Source of the DNA: Beroe ovata | Taxonomy: Eukaryota > Ctenophora > Nuda > Beroida > Beroidae | Reading direction: 5' to 3' | DNA length: 10,881 nucleotides | Assembly (NCBI GenBank): GCA_946803715.1 | Contig: CAMPET010000377.1 | Location: forward strand, 7,588-18,468 | In this document: positions 1-8,402 of the stretch, in pieces | Layout of the letters: the number at the start of each line of letters is the position of its first letter | Position numbering within the stretch: position 1 is the first letter of the stretch | Position numbers and translations under genes: made by a program | The notes under the pieces: generated by a model | Seen by the model: the letters and a program-made list of their open reading frames with translations, nothing else | What the model was told of the DNA's origin: nothing | Database searches by the model: none

Positions 1-30
1 GTGTGTGTGTGTGTGTGTGTGTGTCGCGCG
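1..30. repeat. (GT)12 microsatellite followed by CGCGCG
   Basis: The window opens with 24 bases of GT repeat and then CGCGCG. The whole 30 bp alternate purine and pyrimidine, which favours Z-DNA under supercoiling. Starting inside a repeat suggests that this is a contig end. Confidence 0.9.
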
Positions 31-640
31 TTGTTTAGACTATTTAAGGGAGGGGAGAGGATATGTTATTCAGATGGTGTTGCGAGATTTGACACCTACA
101 CTTCAAAACGTATACACAAAATATGCATGTTGAAACAATTGGGATGGAGAAGCAACAATTGAGAAAACCATGACCATTCACCATGAAGCCCCAGCAACAG
201 AAGGACAGCTATTGCAGGAAGGACTGTATTGGAGCAGGACTGTATTGGAGCAGTACCTGCATAATATCACGCACGATCACGCAAATTTCACACACCGCTG
301 AGATGATGAAAACATCTTATCACGCATACTATTCACGCCATTGTGAGGATCCTACTACATAGCTGAGAGCATGCAAAGTAAAGATGGGATTATAATATGC
401 AGTACAATATGAACCTATATAATAGCACACACTATGCGTACTATATTACTACTACAGCTAGGATTGAGTGAGAGAGTGGTTACTATGGTTACGCGCGCGC
501 ATATACCCAGCGCAGGTGTTTGGCATCATAACAAGCAATCTGGGATAAACAAGCGAATTTCAGATCAATTACAAGACTCATGAAATCAGAAGATAATACT
601 ACGTGGAAACAATTGCTTATTCAATCACATAATCACATAC
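31..640. other. Non-coding stretch without a recognisable gene
   Basis: I see no open frame of useful length. The stretch holds the 16-bp duplication at 221-252. An alternating purine-pyrimidine run, ACGCGCGCGCATATAC, begins at 491. The rest is AT-rich sequence. Confidence 0.6.
221..252. repeat. 16-bp tandem duplication
   Basis: GGACTGTATTGGAGCA occurs twice in perfect tandem in otherwise featureless non-coding DNA. Confidence 0.9.
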
Positions 641-801
641 AGACACATGCACAACAATCACGTGTTCCTGACGATGAAAACCACCAAGAAAAACAATCTC
701 CCGTTAGTAAAGAGTACAGACTATATTGACACGGATGTGTATAGTTTCACAAGCTGCCACCATAGGATTAGCAGGTGGCATTTATGTCTGGATGTGGATA
801 T

Positions 802-815
802 TGTGTGTGTGTGTG
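802..815. repeat. (TG)7 microsatellite
   Basis: Seven TG units, in non-coding DNA just left of the TGTACA-rich fold-back. Confidence 0.8.
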
Positions 816-860
816 TGAGCCACCAATTTACAGTTCGTTATATACACGTGCAGTTGAGAT

Positions 861-958
861 GTTATACGATGTACATTAGGTATGTACAATGTACACACAA
901 TGTACAATGTACATTTTGTGTGTTGTGTACATTGTGTACATAATGTACATCGTACAAC
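861..958. repeat. TGTACA-rich imperfect inverted repeat (fold-back)
   Basis: The arms 861-900 and 923-958 are reverse complements apart from a few mismatches and small gaps. Both carry GTTRTACGATGTACATTA. The loop of about 22 nt also contains TGTACAATGTACAT. The hexamer TGTACA is itself palindromic and recurs about seven times, so several foldings compete. It could be a small fold-back element, an expanded palindromic repeat or a long hairpin RNA gene. Nothing in the sequence decides between these. Confidence 0.65.
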
Positions 959-1510
959 CAGTGTAAACTGTATACTATACATGAAAACTACTAAGTTAAA
1001 CTACACACAAAAACTGCCCTAAGCTTTCCGTAAGCAAAATCCGACAGTAATTAATCAGAACCCGTACACTATGCTCACAAACCAAATACCAGTTTAAACC
1101 CTCATTAATCAGCCTAGAGGCTAAAACAGACCAACATGATTAGCCTAATAGGGTTCCAATCAGCTAGATATTACTCAGAGAAAAGACACTCACAAAGAAC
1201 AGACTACGGTAACGGGTAAACATGAGCAAGTCTGGCACAACTACAAATCAATAAATATAATGGATTGTAGCAGGGAAAGTGAAACAACGCATACAACTGG
1301 TATGTGTTACGCATTGGATGTATTATGCATGACGCATCCACTATGTGGAACAGAGTAGTGGTGGATCCAGTGATATGGCATGCTACCATAACAACCAGTT
1401 ATTGGGAAAATCACACATGTCAAGCAATCATACATTGCCACAAAATGTTGCTAATACTACATTTTGGTAAAAGAGCCGCGCGCGCAGTCAGGGCAGGCGC
1501 GTTCACATAG
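959..1510. other. Stretch without a supported gene
   Basis: Frames of about 60 codons exist on both strands here, but none shows splice-site-bounded structure or a recognisable motif. An alternating CGCGCGCGCA run lies at 1477-1486. I annotate nothing coding. Confidence 0.5.
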
Positions 1511-1551
1511 TCTGATGAAATGAGATACGGGGGTGGAAACGCCCATTTCAG

Positions 1552-1680
1552 ACATGCTCTACGATACAATACAGCGTGGAGGAGATAACGATGTGTCATG
1601 TAGAACAGCTGACAGAGTGGGTGGATGCAAGAGCCGGGACCTGGTTAAATCCAGACTGCGAGGAAGGGGGGAGGGGGGAA
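1552..1680 (+). CDS. Weak candidate internal exon
   Basis: The acceptor-like ACGCCCATTTCAG is followed by 43 open codons (phase 0) up to a donor-like GGGGAA|GTGAGA. The peptide starts TCSTIQYSVEEITMCHVEQL and continues TEWVDARAGTWLNPDC, which reads like real protein. However, a second frame over the same bases is also open (DMLYDTIQRGGDNDVS...), the 3' part runs into a purine-rich tract, and no partner exon was found. It may be chance. The family is unknown. Confidence 0.2.
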
Positions 1681-2020
1681 GTGAGAATCAAGAGAGAAAG
1701 AAAGAGGAGAGGGGAAAGAGATTCGGGGAAACGTTGAGTAGTAATAGAGAGGGGAGCAAGTTTGATGAGAATCCAAAGGGTAGAGAAGGGGAGCGAGAAT
1801 GCAGTAGAGAAGGGGAACGATGATGACTGCAGAGAAGATAATATAGAGCTATTATAGAGCTATTATGAGGATTGAGGAGGCGGACGGCGGTGCTGAGAAG
1901 AGAAGATAGAAGGTGTCATTATAGAGGACTGTCAGGGAGGGGAGAAAACCGGAGTTGAGGGTGAAAGTGAGGACAGAGAGAAAGGAATGACGGGAGATGA
2001 GGGGTAGGCTGGAACTTATA
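1655..2020. repeat. Purine-rich tract on the plus strand
   Basis: The plus strand is dominated by G and A over roughly 350 bp (AGGGGAGAGG-like words), with GGGGGGAGGGGGG at 1666-1678. Within it, TATAGAGCTAT is tandemly duplicated at 1842-1863. Such strand asymmetry can form triplex or quadruplex structures. The charged or Ser/Leu-rich ORFs read through it are most simply explained by composition. Confidence 0.6.
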
Positions 2021-2301
2021 TGAGCTGAGACCATAAGTAGTATCGGCTCATCTCCAATCTAAATTCATAATGACTTTCCATATCACCACTACCAAGTTAC
2101 CATGGTAATCAATGGTCCATTAGCGGATATTATTACGTTTAATAATCACAAAATTAATAAAGTCATGAGCGAGCCCTTAAATATAGCGAGAAGCAATCAG
2201 AAAAAAGTTTATTCATGATTTCATATCATGTTTCGAGTGTTATAGCTGGGCAATCACAAAGCAAGGGACCATGTTCATACTATACCGATAGTTTAACAAA
2301 A

Positions 2302-2310
2302 GGGCGTGGT
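2302..2310 (+). promoter_or_regulatory. KLF/Sp-like motif GGGCGTGGT
   Basis: AAAGGGCGTGGTC matches the GGGCGTGG core bound by KLF/Sp zinc-finger factors. It lies 72 bp upstream of the ATG at 2374. The longer form AAGGGCGTGGTC recurs at 4811-4822. Confidence 0.3.
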
Positions 2311-2321
2311 CCAAGATTAAC

Positions 2322-2327
2322 CACGTG
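2322..2327. promoter_or_regulatory. CACGTG E-box
   Basis: CCACGTGATT is a canonical bHLH-zip site located 20 bp downstream of the KLF-like motif and 47 bp upstream of the ATG at 2374. Binding is inferred. Confidence 0.3.
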
Positions 2328-2373
2328 ATTATAACACAGATTCTAATCAAACCCTGCGTCCACAGCGGTTACC

Positions 2374-2538
2374 ATGGCAGCACCACCAAACTTTAAAACG
2401 CAAGGTTCTGATTATGCGTGCCCATCATACAAAAAGTGCAAGTTTTATCAGCACAAGCTACGTCATACAGACAGTTATCTGTTGTTATCTAGTCTCCGTT
2501 TAGGTGCTATAATTGGGGGAGCAAGGGTAATTAATTAG
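2374..2538 (+). CDS. Small ORF or first exon (54 codons) with strong start context
   Basis: The ATG sits in GGTTACCATGGCAG, an excellent animal start context. The peptide begins MAAPPNFKTQGSDYACPSY, continues KKCKFYQHKLRHTDS and ends at TAG. A possible donor GCAAGG|GTAATT at 2526/2527 would make it a 51-codon first exon in phase 0. Upstream lie a KLF-like GGGCGTGGT (2302) and a CACGTG E-box (2322), within 75 bp of the ATG, as expected of a promoter. Cys and His residues (CPSYKKC, then H and H) hint at a metal site but match no motif I know. No downstream exon was identified. It could be chance. Confidence 0.22.
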   Translation: MAAPPNFKTQGSDYACPSYKKCKFYQHKLRHTDSYLLLSSLRLGAIIGGARVIN

Positions 2539-2607
2539 GGAAATCCTAATGTTTCATTAAACATCAAAAATGGGATGTTCATGGGTCTTAGACGAGGGAA
2601 TGACGTG

Positions 2608-2623
2608 GTTTTTAATTAAAAAC
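2608..2623. repeat. 16-bp perfect palindrome GTTTTTAATTAAAAAC
   Basis: Perfect self-complementary sequence with no spacer, AT-rich. No function can be assigned. Confidence 0.8.
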
Positions 2624-3288
2624 AAGAATTGTGTACTATTAAAAGTTTGCAAGATCTTAAGGTAAAGGTTAAGGCATTATGTCATGAATGCAGCTGATCG
2701 TGGCTCATGGCAAATTCCATCCATGGCACTTATACCTCACTAATCCAATAATCCATGGTGAATGAGAATCACATATGGTTATTAATTGAGGGGTTCATGC
2801 AATTATATACAGGGATACAATACAAGGATAACAAATTAACTTAATAATTCATTATTCGGAAATAAACTCATAGATAAGATAAGACCATGACATAAAATTA
2901 CCTATCTCAAGATAAAAAGAAGCAATATTGTGAGGAATGTACATTCTTCCTGCATTTATTTGATCCGTTACACCATGTAAGTAGTTAATTCTCAACGTTC
3001 AAATCATAATTTCAATCATCATTAAACTATTGCCTACATTACATAGCGAAATTGGATCTCACAAATCACAATAATAATCCTGAACCGACTAGGCAACGCT
3101 TGAAGCACACTGGATTCGCATTTTTTACGTTCAAAATGGACTTGACTCGACTTCAAATTTAGGAGCAACGAAAATCTTGAAATGGGAAGCGGACTAGCCG
3201 AACATCGATGTATTATAATTGAGAGCAGGGATCAAGTTAAATCAGTAGCCCAGCGCATGGCGGTTTAACATGTAGTCCGGAGTTTTGT

Positions 3289-3298
3289 CCATATAAGG
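3289..3298. promoter_or_regulatory. CArG box CCATATAAGG
   Basis: This is a perfect match to the serum response factor consensus CC(A/T)6GG. The flanking bases (GATAAT) nearly match those of the second copy at 6154. Confidence 0.35.
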
Positions 3299-3597
3299 GA
3301 TAATCGCTCAGCTAATAGTTCCAGTCAGTTACACTATTTAACCGCGTAGATGATTTATGATAAATCTATCGTCCTAAACAACACTAGGCCCGTTTAATGT
3401 TTTGTCTACCCACCACGCCCAGATCACTAATACGGAGAAAACCTACACTTTTAGTCTTTTGTCCAGTAAGAGAGATTAATAAAACTTAGATTTAGCCATT
3501 AGATAACGGGGCGATTACAGGGCGTGCATACAGCATTGCTCTTAGTTCGATTATAAAGAATCACATTGTAGAGAATCCCGCTTAATCTAGACAATGA

Positions 3598-3616
3598 TTA
3601 TTCGAACTTCGAATAA
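3598..3616. repeat. 19-bp perfect palindrome
   Basis: TTATTCGAACTTCGAATAA has nine-base arms and a one-base centre. It could be a dimeric factor site or a chance palindrome. Confidence 0.8.
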
Positions 3617-3851
3617 GTCTTTTAAACCATGCGCACTGGAAGCAGACAGTAAACGCGTTCGTTAATAAGCTGGGTGAAACTGAATGCGCAAAGGGCTGCT
3701 GAAGTGACGCCGAACTGAATCAAAAAGTTTTTAACAGGAACGCTCATGATTTATGCATGAGTTATACATGACACTAAACCAGGTTAAAGCCACTGATCAT
3801 AGAGAGCTCGTATCAGTTATCATGTCAACCAATGAAAAGTCAGGATCTGCA

Positions 3852-3896
3852 GTCACGTGACCGTGCAATGAGGAACACGTGACCAAACCACATGTG
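3852..3896. promoter_or_regulatory. Cluster of three E-boxes, including GTCACGTGAC
   Basis: GTCACGTGAC (3852-3861), ACACGTGACC (core 3876-3881) and CACATGTG (3889-3896) lie within 45 bp of non-coding DNA. GTCACGTGAC is the CLEAR/TFEB-type palindrome. Three sites so close suggest a bHLH-zip-responsive element, but no target gene is visible nearby. Confidence 0.35.
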
Positions 3897-4319
3897 ACAC
3901 AATGATTTGTTACTTGAGTAGACACATTATGTCATATTTAAACCGACGTTCATAACATTTTCATTCATTGTACTGTAAACGGTAACAAAGTTAAGACTCT
4001 CAGATACCATCCGCTGAGAATAGTGAAAATTTTCAAACTCGACTAATAGAAATGGCAGACAAGCTATAGTCCCATAGATAGTAATGTTCCATTGCTCCAA
4101 TGAGTCTGACTAACACCAACTAACTCCCAATTTTCTAAAAAGTATGCTAAACGCAGTATTTGACTCAGCGAATTTGAAGCTAGGTAGGACGCCTAGGTTG
4201 GGTATTATCAAAGGGCGTGTCTACAATTGTCAATAACAACAGCACGGCTAGTGCAAATATGAAACAAGGCCAAGCTGGGAACATTCTCTTACTCATAACG
4301 AGAACCTTCTAGATCACAT

Positions 4320-4383
4320 GACTCTATAATATACAGAGTATACTCTTTATATAGAACAGGTACTCTATAATATATAGAACAAG
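4320..4383. repeat. About 20-bp degenerate tandem repeat, three copies
   Basis: Units resembling TACTCTATAATATATAGAAC recur at about 4320, 4340 and 4360 with small differences. It is probably a minor variable-number repeat. Confidence 0.6.
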
Positions 4384-4604
4384 AAGGAGCGGAGCATAAT
4401 CCAGCGTAACTAAAACTCCAGAGTGACTAAAACTGGTAGTCATAACTTCTAACTTCGTGTGTGTGGGGTCGATGGGTATAAACTGCAGTGCCTGACACTA
4501 CAATATGATAGAATGTTAGCAATGATTGCGGTGGTCCAGTAGCACCAATCTATGAATGTGTTGGGTAATTACTTAAAGATGTCGTCTTAATGGGTTTGTA
4601 GGGC

Positions 4605-4612
4605 TATATAAG
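4605..4612 (+). promoter_or_regulatory. Candidate TATA box TATATAAG
   Basis: GGGCTATATAAGAACG matches the TATAWAAG consensus with a GC-rich base run just upstream. I see no initiator at the usual distance and no ORF starting within the next few hundred bases, so this may be chance in AT-rich DNA. Confidence 0.2.
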
Positions 4613-4925
4613 AACGAGGTAACCTGCAAATGGGTAGTCTAGAGTACCGCGTACACTCAATTACCAAGGGAACCGGGTAATTAACTACTTGATAGCAGGA
4701 AGTGCACAGAGTCATGCAGAAACTGAAGTAGAAAGCGTGGAGTTATTATGAAGGAGTAAGTCAGAGCAGAAGGATTTCATAAAGAATATTGTTCAACTAT
4801 CTAAATAAAAAAGGGCGTGGTCACTGTTCATTTTGAATATACTCAAGTGAAAATAAGTTTTGATAACTGTCGTGTGATACCGGTAAACGACTGTCCAGCA
4901 AAAGTGTGGTTATGTCCAGTGCGTG

Positions 4926-4948
4926 NTGTGTGTGTGTGTGTGTGTGTG
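4926..4948. repeat. Single n followed by (TG)11 microsatellite
   Basis: The left sequence ends GTGCGTG, then n at 4926, then eleven TG units to 4948. This is probably a second contig join, caused by a repeat that the assembler could not cross. The repeat length is unreliable. Confidence 0.7.
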
Positions 4949-5707
4949 GAGGTTGTGTTCGCTGTACCTCCTAACACTATATAGCCCTTACTACTACTAC
5001 AGACTCCCAGTAACTATACATGACTACTATACTACCTTGGACTAATAACACACTCACAATAGCTATAACTATACACATCCCGCATATATTACTCATTATG
5101 TGGTTGTAATGGGCATCACTGGCACCACCGTATATCCACCATAGCCAACGCCTCATACCTACCTTTATCTTATCAAGGAGTGACTTACTTGGCAGTTAGC
5201 CAGAAATTCGACTAAAATTATTCGATCGGTGAACGATGTGAAGACTTTTTGGGTAGTAGTATAGATAACCATACGCCAATCATTGAGCTGATCAGTGGGG
5301 CATTAATCCTTAAAAGGAATAATGTAGTAGAAGTAGAGTTGGATTATGAATTGTGAACAGTTGAAGTGGCGAATATCATGCACCAACAGCTCGGTTCAAA
5401 ACAGAGTAGGAGAGGAAAACAGATAAAACAGATACGACAAAACATATCCACATAGGATTAAGATAGAACATAAGTTAGGAACGCATGAAATGCTGAAATA
5501 TATCAGGAGCTATGGTACAGGACTACAGGAGCTATACTTAAGGAAGGAGCAATACTTGAACAAACGCTCAGGAGCTAGGTATGGTAAAAGGTTTATGAAG
5601 GAGCCTATATCGGAGAACATACAAATCTACTATCTAGCCCGTGTGCATTGGCAAGGCGGTATGTAACACATGTCCGCGCTATCCAGTGTGGGAAGGTAAG
5701 AAGGTGA
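4949..5707. other. Non-coding stretch with ACT-rich and CAGGAGCTA repeats
   Basis: There is no supported gene. TACTACTACTAC-like simple sequence occurs near 4988-5035. The word CAGGAGCTA recurs at 5504, 5526 and 5569. Confidence 0.5.
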
Positions 5708-6880
5708 TTATCTTTGTGAATGTTGGTGTGTGACCCCTAATTCATCTGTCACGAGCATAAGCTGGGCTTTCATGAGGCCCGAGAGGGGGCGTTGTTCAAT
5801 GTCCATGATGCGTGACAATATGTGACAGCATGTGGCGTGAACAACAAGAACAGACAACGTCCTTTTAAGGGAATTCGGATAATTAGACGTAAAGTATCCA
5901 ACTATGCGTCTTGGACTAGGAATCAAGCGCAGCTAGATATCATAGGGGAATGTTTTTGGAATTGTTCGTCACGGAACTCAGCACCAGCACAACTTAGAAG
6001 GTACTAGGTAGGATTGTAAGACACTGTCTTATGAGGACCCAATTTGACTTATGTAATGGGAATAAATACACGATTAAAATTTATATAATACACAGCTCAA
6101 CTGATGCGTGCGAAAGTGATAGCGCGCGCGTGTCAGAAAAACTTACCATTTGGCCATATAAGGAATAATTAGATTCGGCGTCATACACATCGTGAGTATG
6201 AATAGAAAGAAAGAATTATCACAGAAGTGTTATGCTGAGAACAATACCCATATTGTGATGTCAAAAAGAATTGACTCAAAAGGCGAAGTATTGATGAATG
6301 TTCATGCGCGAGAGACACGAAAAAGGGGTACAATATTTTCGAGAAATTTCGACGAAATAAAAAACGAAATAAAATATAATACAGGCGTGGAATTTTAACA
6401 CACTCCCACATAACAGGGCATCTTTGCAGCCCTGAAGGACTGGAATTCGATACACATGCACACGGAACAAAGGCTGAAGAGAGGGAGAGGTGTGTTAATT
6501 TCTCTCAATCAGGCAGAACACAAAACCTAAATACAGGGGGGGAGGCACCAGCTGGCGATCAAATGATTATAGAAGTGTGGCACTACCTCTGAACTCTGAC
6601 AATGTGATTATCCCTAATATGGCGTTGTTTAAAACTGACAGCCACATCCACTTACACTAAATGAACGATATACTATGGAACAGGGACTGTCAAGCCGAAC
6701 ACTGATGGTAAATCAACAATCAAAACATGATTCATGGACTAGGGAAGTATAAAACGGGGATCGAGGTTAAGCTGAGGGTATTGGTCTCCCCTGATGCCGG
6801 CAGTCAGCACTGCCCACAGGTCGCGAGCCAAGTAAAACACAGTGATATAAATATGGCCAGAATTTGATTGATATTAGATC
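5708..6880. other. Stretch without a supported gene
   Basis: Short frames overlap on both strands at 5708-6007 and 6181-6470, with no start context, splice pairing or family resemblance. Contents I can support are the CArG box at 6154, an alternating GCGCGCGCGTGT run at 6122-6133 and a small hairpin CAGGGC/GCCCTG at 6414-6434. Confidence 0.5.
6154..6163. promoter_or_regulatory. CArG box CCATATAAGG (second copy)
   Basis: The same perfect SRF-type decamer, followed by AATAAT. The 16-bp word CCATATAAGGRATAAT is shared with 3289-3304. Confidence 0.35.
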
Positions 6881-6881
6881 C

Positions 6882-6895
6882 TGATCCCGGGATCA
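6882..6895. repeat. 14-bp perfect palindrome TGATCCCGGGATCA
   Basis: Perfect inverted repeat without spacer, 58 bp left of the CA microsatellite. Function unknown. Confidence 0.75.
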
Positions 6896-6952
6896 CACAC
6901 AAACCAGATGATTATTTCATTATTTGATTGCTCTGTGTGTGTGATGACACCC

Positions 6953-7016
6953 CACACACACGCACACACACACACACATACACACACACACACACACGCA
7001 CACACGCACACACACA
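6953..7016. repeat. Imperfect CA microsatellite with a short GT tract upstream
   Basis: About 64 bp of CA repeat are interrupted by CG and TA units. A short GT run at 6934-6942 lies just to the left, so the two could pair as a hairpin. The 'ORFs' read through this stretch (poly-Cys/Val) are repeat translations, not genes. Confidence 0.9.
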
Positions 7017-7960
7017 GGGACACAAAACAACAGGAACCTAGTGAGATCAAGACGTTCAGGTGAACTGTGAAGTGTCGCGAATCTAGCAACTGCGTCATAT
7101 CATAATTCACCGGTAAAATTTCAAATGAAAAAGTATCAAAAGTGACTGGAAATTAGATTTCACAATTTCTCCCGATATAGGTATACGAGCACTCAAATTA
7201 CAATTTGATTGAGATAGGGTACCAGCTAGCATCATCCAGTTCACCGAAAAGACTGGTATCACGACCATATCAGAGGGCTTAAATTGAGGCATCGAAATTA
7301 GATCTCCTCTCACAAAGCTAAAGTCATGATTTTGTTAACTGGACTGACTTAGGAAGGGAAGCTACGCGTGTGTGACCATTATTAAACAAGCGTCGGATCA
7401 GTGCTTTACTGGTGCAGCACCAGTGGTATATAGACCCTGTCTGCTGAAAGTACAGTGGATAGTACAGTGGAACTGATGCCTGAACTGAGACTATCAACAG
7501 CTATCAACAAACTATATAGTGTCTCTATGTGCAGGAGGAAAATTGTTGTACGAAGATCTAGACTTTCTCCCAACTGAAGCATCCTAAAACAGGCAACACT
7601 GTTTCTAGAAGCAACAAGCATACTGACGCATATACATGCAGCTCATACAAGATATAGGTGTGCGTTGAGCGGCAGATTTTAATCATAAAGCCATATACAG
7701 AGCATGTCAATATTCGAGTCTGTCTCTTGATCGAAACTATTCTAGCATGTAATCGATTTTGATATTGAAAGTAATAAATAACGTTACATTCGGTCTGAAA
7801 ACAAATATCGGAGATGGTAAGCAAAGTATCGAGTATTGATAATCAACATAGACATGAACAGCAAGCTGTAAAGAGGAATATGGTGATAGTGAAAGACTGG
7901 GCGTATAAACCACCTGAAAGTGCTAATTAATTAGTAATTATGTATTTCGAAGCGGTTTCT
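7017..7960. other. Stretch without a supported gene, downstream of the minus-strand gene
   Basis: Minus-strand frames at 7107-7313 and 7558-7824 are open but lack matched splice sites or known motifs. Small repeats are present: a 17-bp palindrome ACTGGTGCAGCACCAGT (7408-7424), a 12-bp tandem AGTACAGTGGAT (7449-7472) and a 10-bp tandem CTATCAACAG (7491-7510). The right part probably contains the 3' UTR of the minus-strand gene. Confidence 0.45.
7924..7933. promoter_or_regulatory. TAATTAATTA paired-homeodomain-type site
   Basis: TAAT-TA-ATTA is the palindromic dimer site of paired-class homeodomains. The same decamer occurs at 2528-2537. Such words are common in AT-rich DNA, so support is weak. 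Confidence 0.15.
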
Positions 7961-7961
7961 G

Positions 7962-8066
7962 TTATAGCACTTCATGGGTGTGGCCGACTACTGTAGTAGG
8001 TGCAGTTTCGTCACGTGACTCATCATGCAGAGCGATGAAGCGGGATAACTTCTCACTCCCCAACTT
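7962..8066 (-). CDS. Probable terminal exon C of the same gene (5' boundary uncertain)
   Basis: The minus strand is open from 8114 to a TAA at 7962-7964. The peptide looks like the rest of the gene: KLGSEKLSRFIALHDESRD, then ETAPTTVVGHTHEVL and stop. HDESRD echoes HDEE and the SRD repeats of exon B and uses the same codons, TCA CGT GAC. The best-looking acceptor, TTTCACACTCTGGTTTTCAAG, gives the boundary listed, but it is phase 0 while exon B ends in phase 1. Two phase-1 acceptors exist: AATGGAAAG with the exon starting at 8107 (poor pyrimidine tract), and CACCTACTACAG with the exon starting at 7990 (only nine codons including the stop). An unseen small exon between B and C is also possible. 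The final EVL resembles a class III PDZ ligand (inference). There is no clear AATAAA downstream; an ATTAAA lies near 7677-7682. Confidence 0.4.
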   Translation of the reverse strand, partial: KLGSEKLSRFIALHDESRDETAPTTVVGHTHEVL

Positions 8067-8279
8067 CTTGAAAACCAGAGTGTGAAATTTACACCATGAT
8101 ATGGCGGCTTTCCATTAACCGCAATTTTTCTATGCACACGAGCAATGAGCATCTAGGATGTCTTGCAGTCATGCACCGCTTTGAACACCAGCAATCAACA
8201 TATCCTGGATCCCCCAAATTCACAGAACAACCCAAAAGTCTAGCTATATCGACAGTCGATCTCCTCCGCCCCACTTCTC

Positions 8280-8402
8280 TCACATGCACAACGCCTGGCC
8301 TCCCTTCCTCACACCCTCTGTCCCTGCCCCCGCTTTCACACCCCCTGCCACCTCTCTCACAGCCCCTGCGGCCTGCCACCTCTCTCACACCCACAGGCCC
8401 CT
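8280..8402 (-). repeat. Degenerate G-rich minisatellite just inside the intron after exon B
   Basis: On the minus strand about five units of 19-29 bp begin TGTGAGAGAGGTGGCAGG or variants (TGTGAAAGCGGGGGCAGG, TGTGAGGAAGGGAGGCC, TGTGAGAGAAGTGGGG). The array begins a few bases after the donor GTAAGAG. Pro/Leu/Ser-rich plus-strand frames across it are translations of this repeat. Confidence 0.6.

Larger units (their letters stand above)
2540..4925. other. AT-rich, ORF-poor non-coding stretch
   Basis: I find no frame open for 60 codons here on either strand. It contains repeated GGGCGTG motifs, three clustered E-boxes, a CArG box, several perfect short palindromes, a 20-bp repeat cluster and a TATA box, listed separately. 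It looks like intergenic or intronic DNA. Confidence 0.5.

Noticed and set aside
647-982. Opposed frames of 98 and 66 codons
   Set aside because: Their C-terminal or central parts are translations of the TGTACA fold-back and TG repeat. No start context or splice sites.
1150-1165. GGTTCCAATC resembling a tRNA or SINE B box
   Set aside because: The key position is wrong (C for purine), and there is no A box or cloverleaf upstream.
3182-3268. 28-codon plus-strand frame beginning MGSGLAEHRC
   Set aside because: Short, with no convincing splice partner. Within chance expectation.
6874-7110. Minus-strand frame rich in Cys and Val
   Set aside because: It is a translation of the CA/GT microsatellite.
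7107-7313. Minus-strand frame with ISMPQFKPSDMVVIPVFSV
   Set aside because: It looks mildly protein-like, but lacks a good donor, shares no motif with the neighbouring gene, and starts at GTG rather than ATG.
7558-7824. Minus-strand frame of 88 codons preceded by a good acceptor (TTTGTTTTCAG)
   Set aside because: It would need phase 0 from the previous exon, and the composition (Cys/Leu/Tyr-rich) is unlike the rest of the gene.
7855-7911. Alternative terminal exon ending CCSCLC after TTTACAG or TTTCAG acceptors (phase-compatible with exon B)
   Set aside because: The splice signals are good, but it adds only a short hydrophobic or Cys-rich end unlike the gene. Exon C resembles the gene better. 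Not excluded.
8010-8022. GTCACGTGAC overlapping an AP-1 word TGACTCA as a promoter element
   Set aside because: It lies inside candidate exon C, where the same bases encode Ser-Arg-Asp (TCA CGT GAC) in frame, so coding explains it better.
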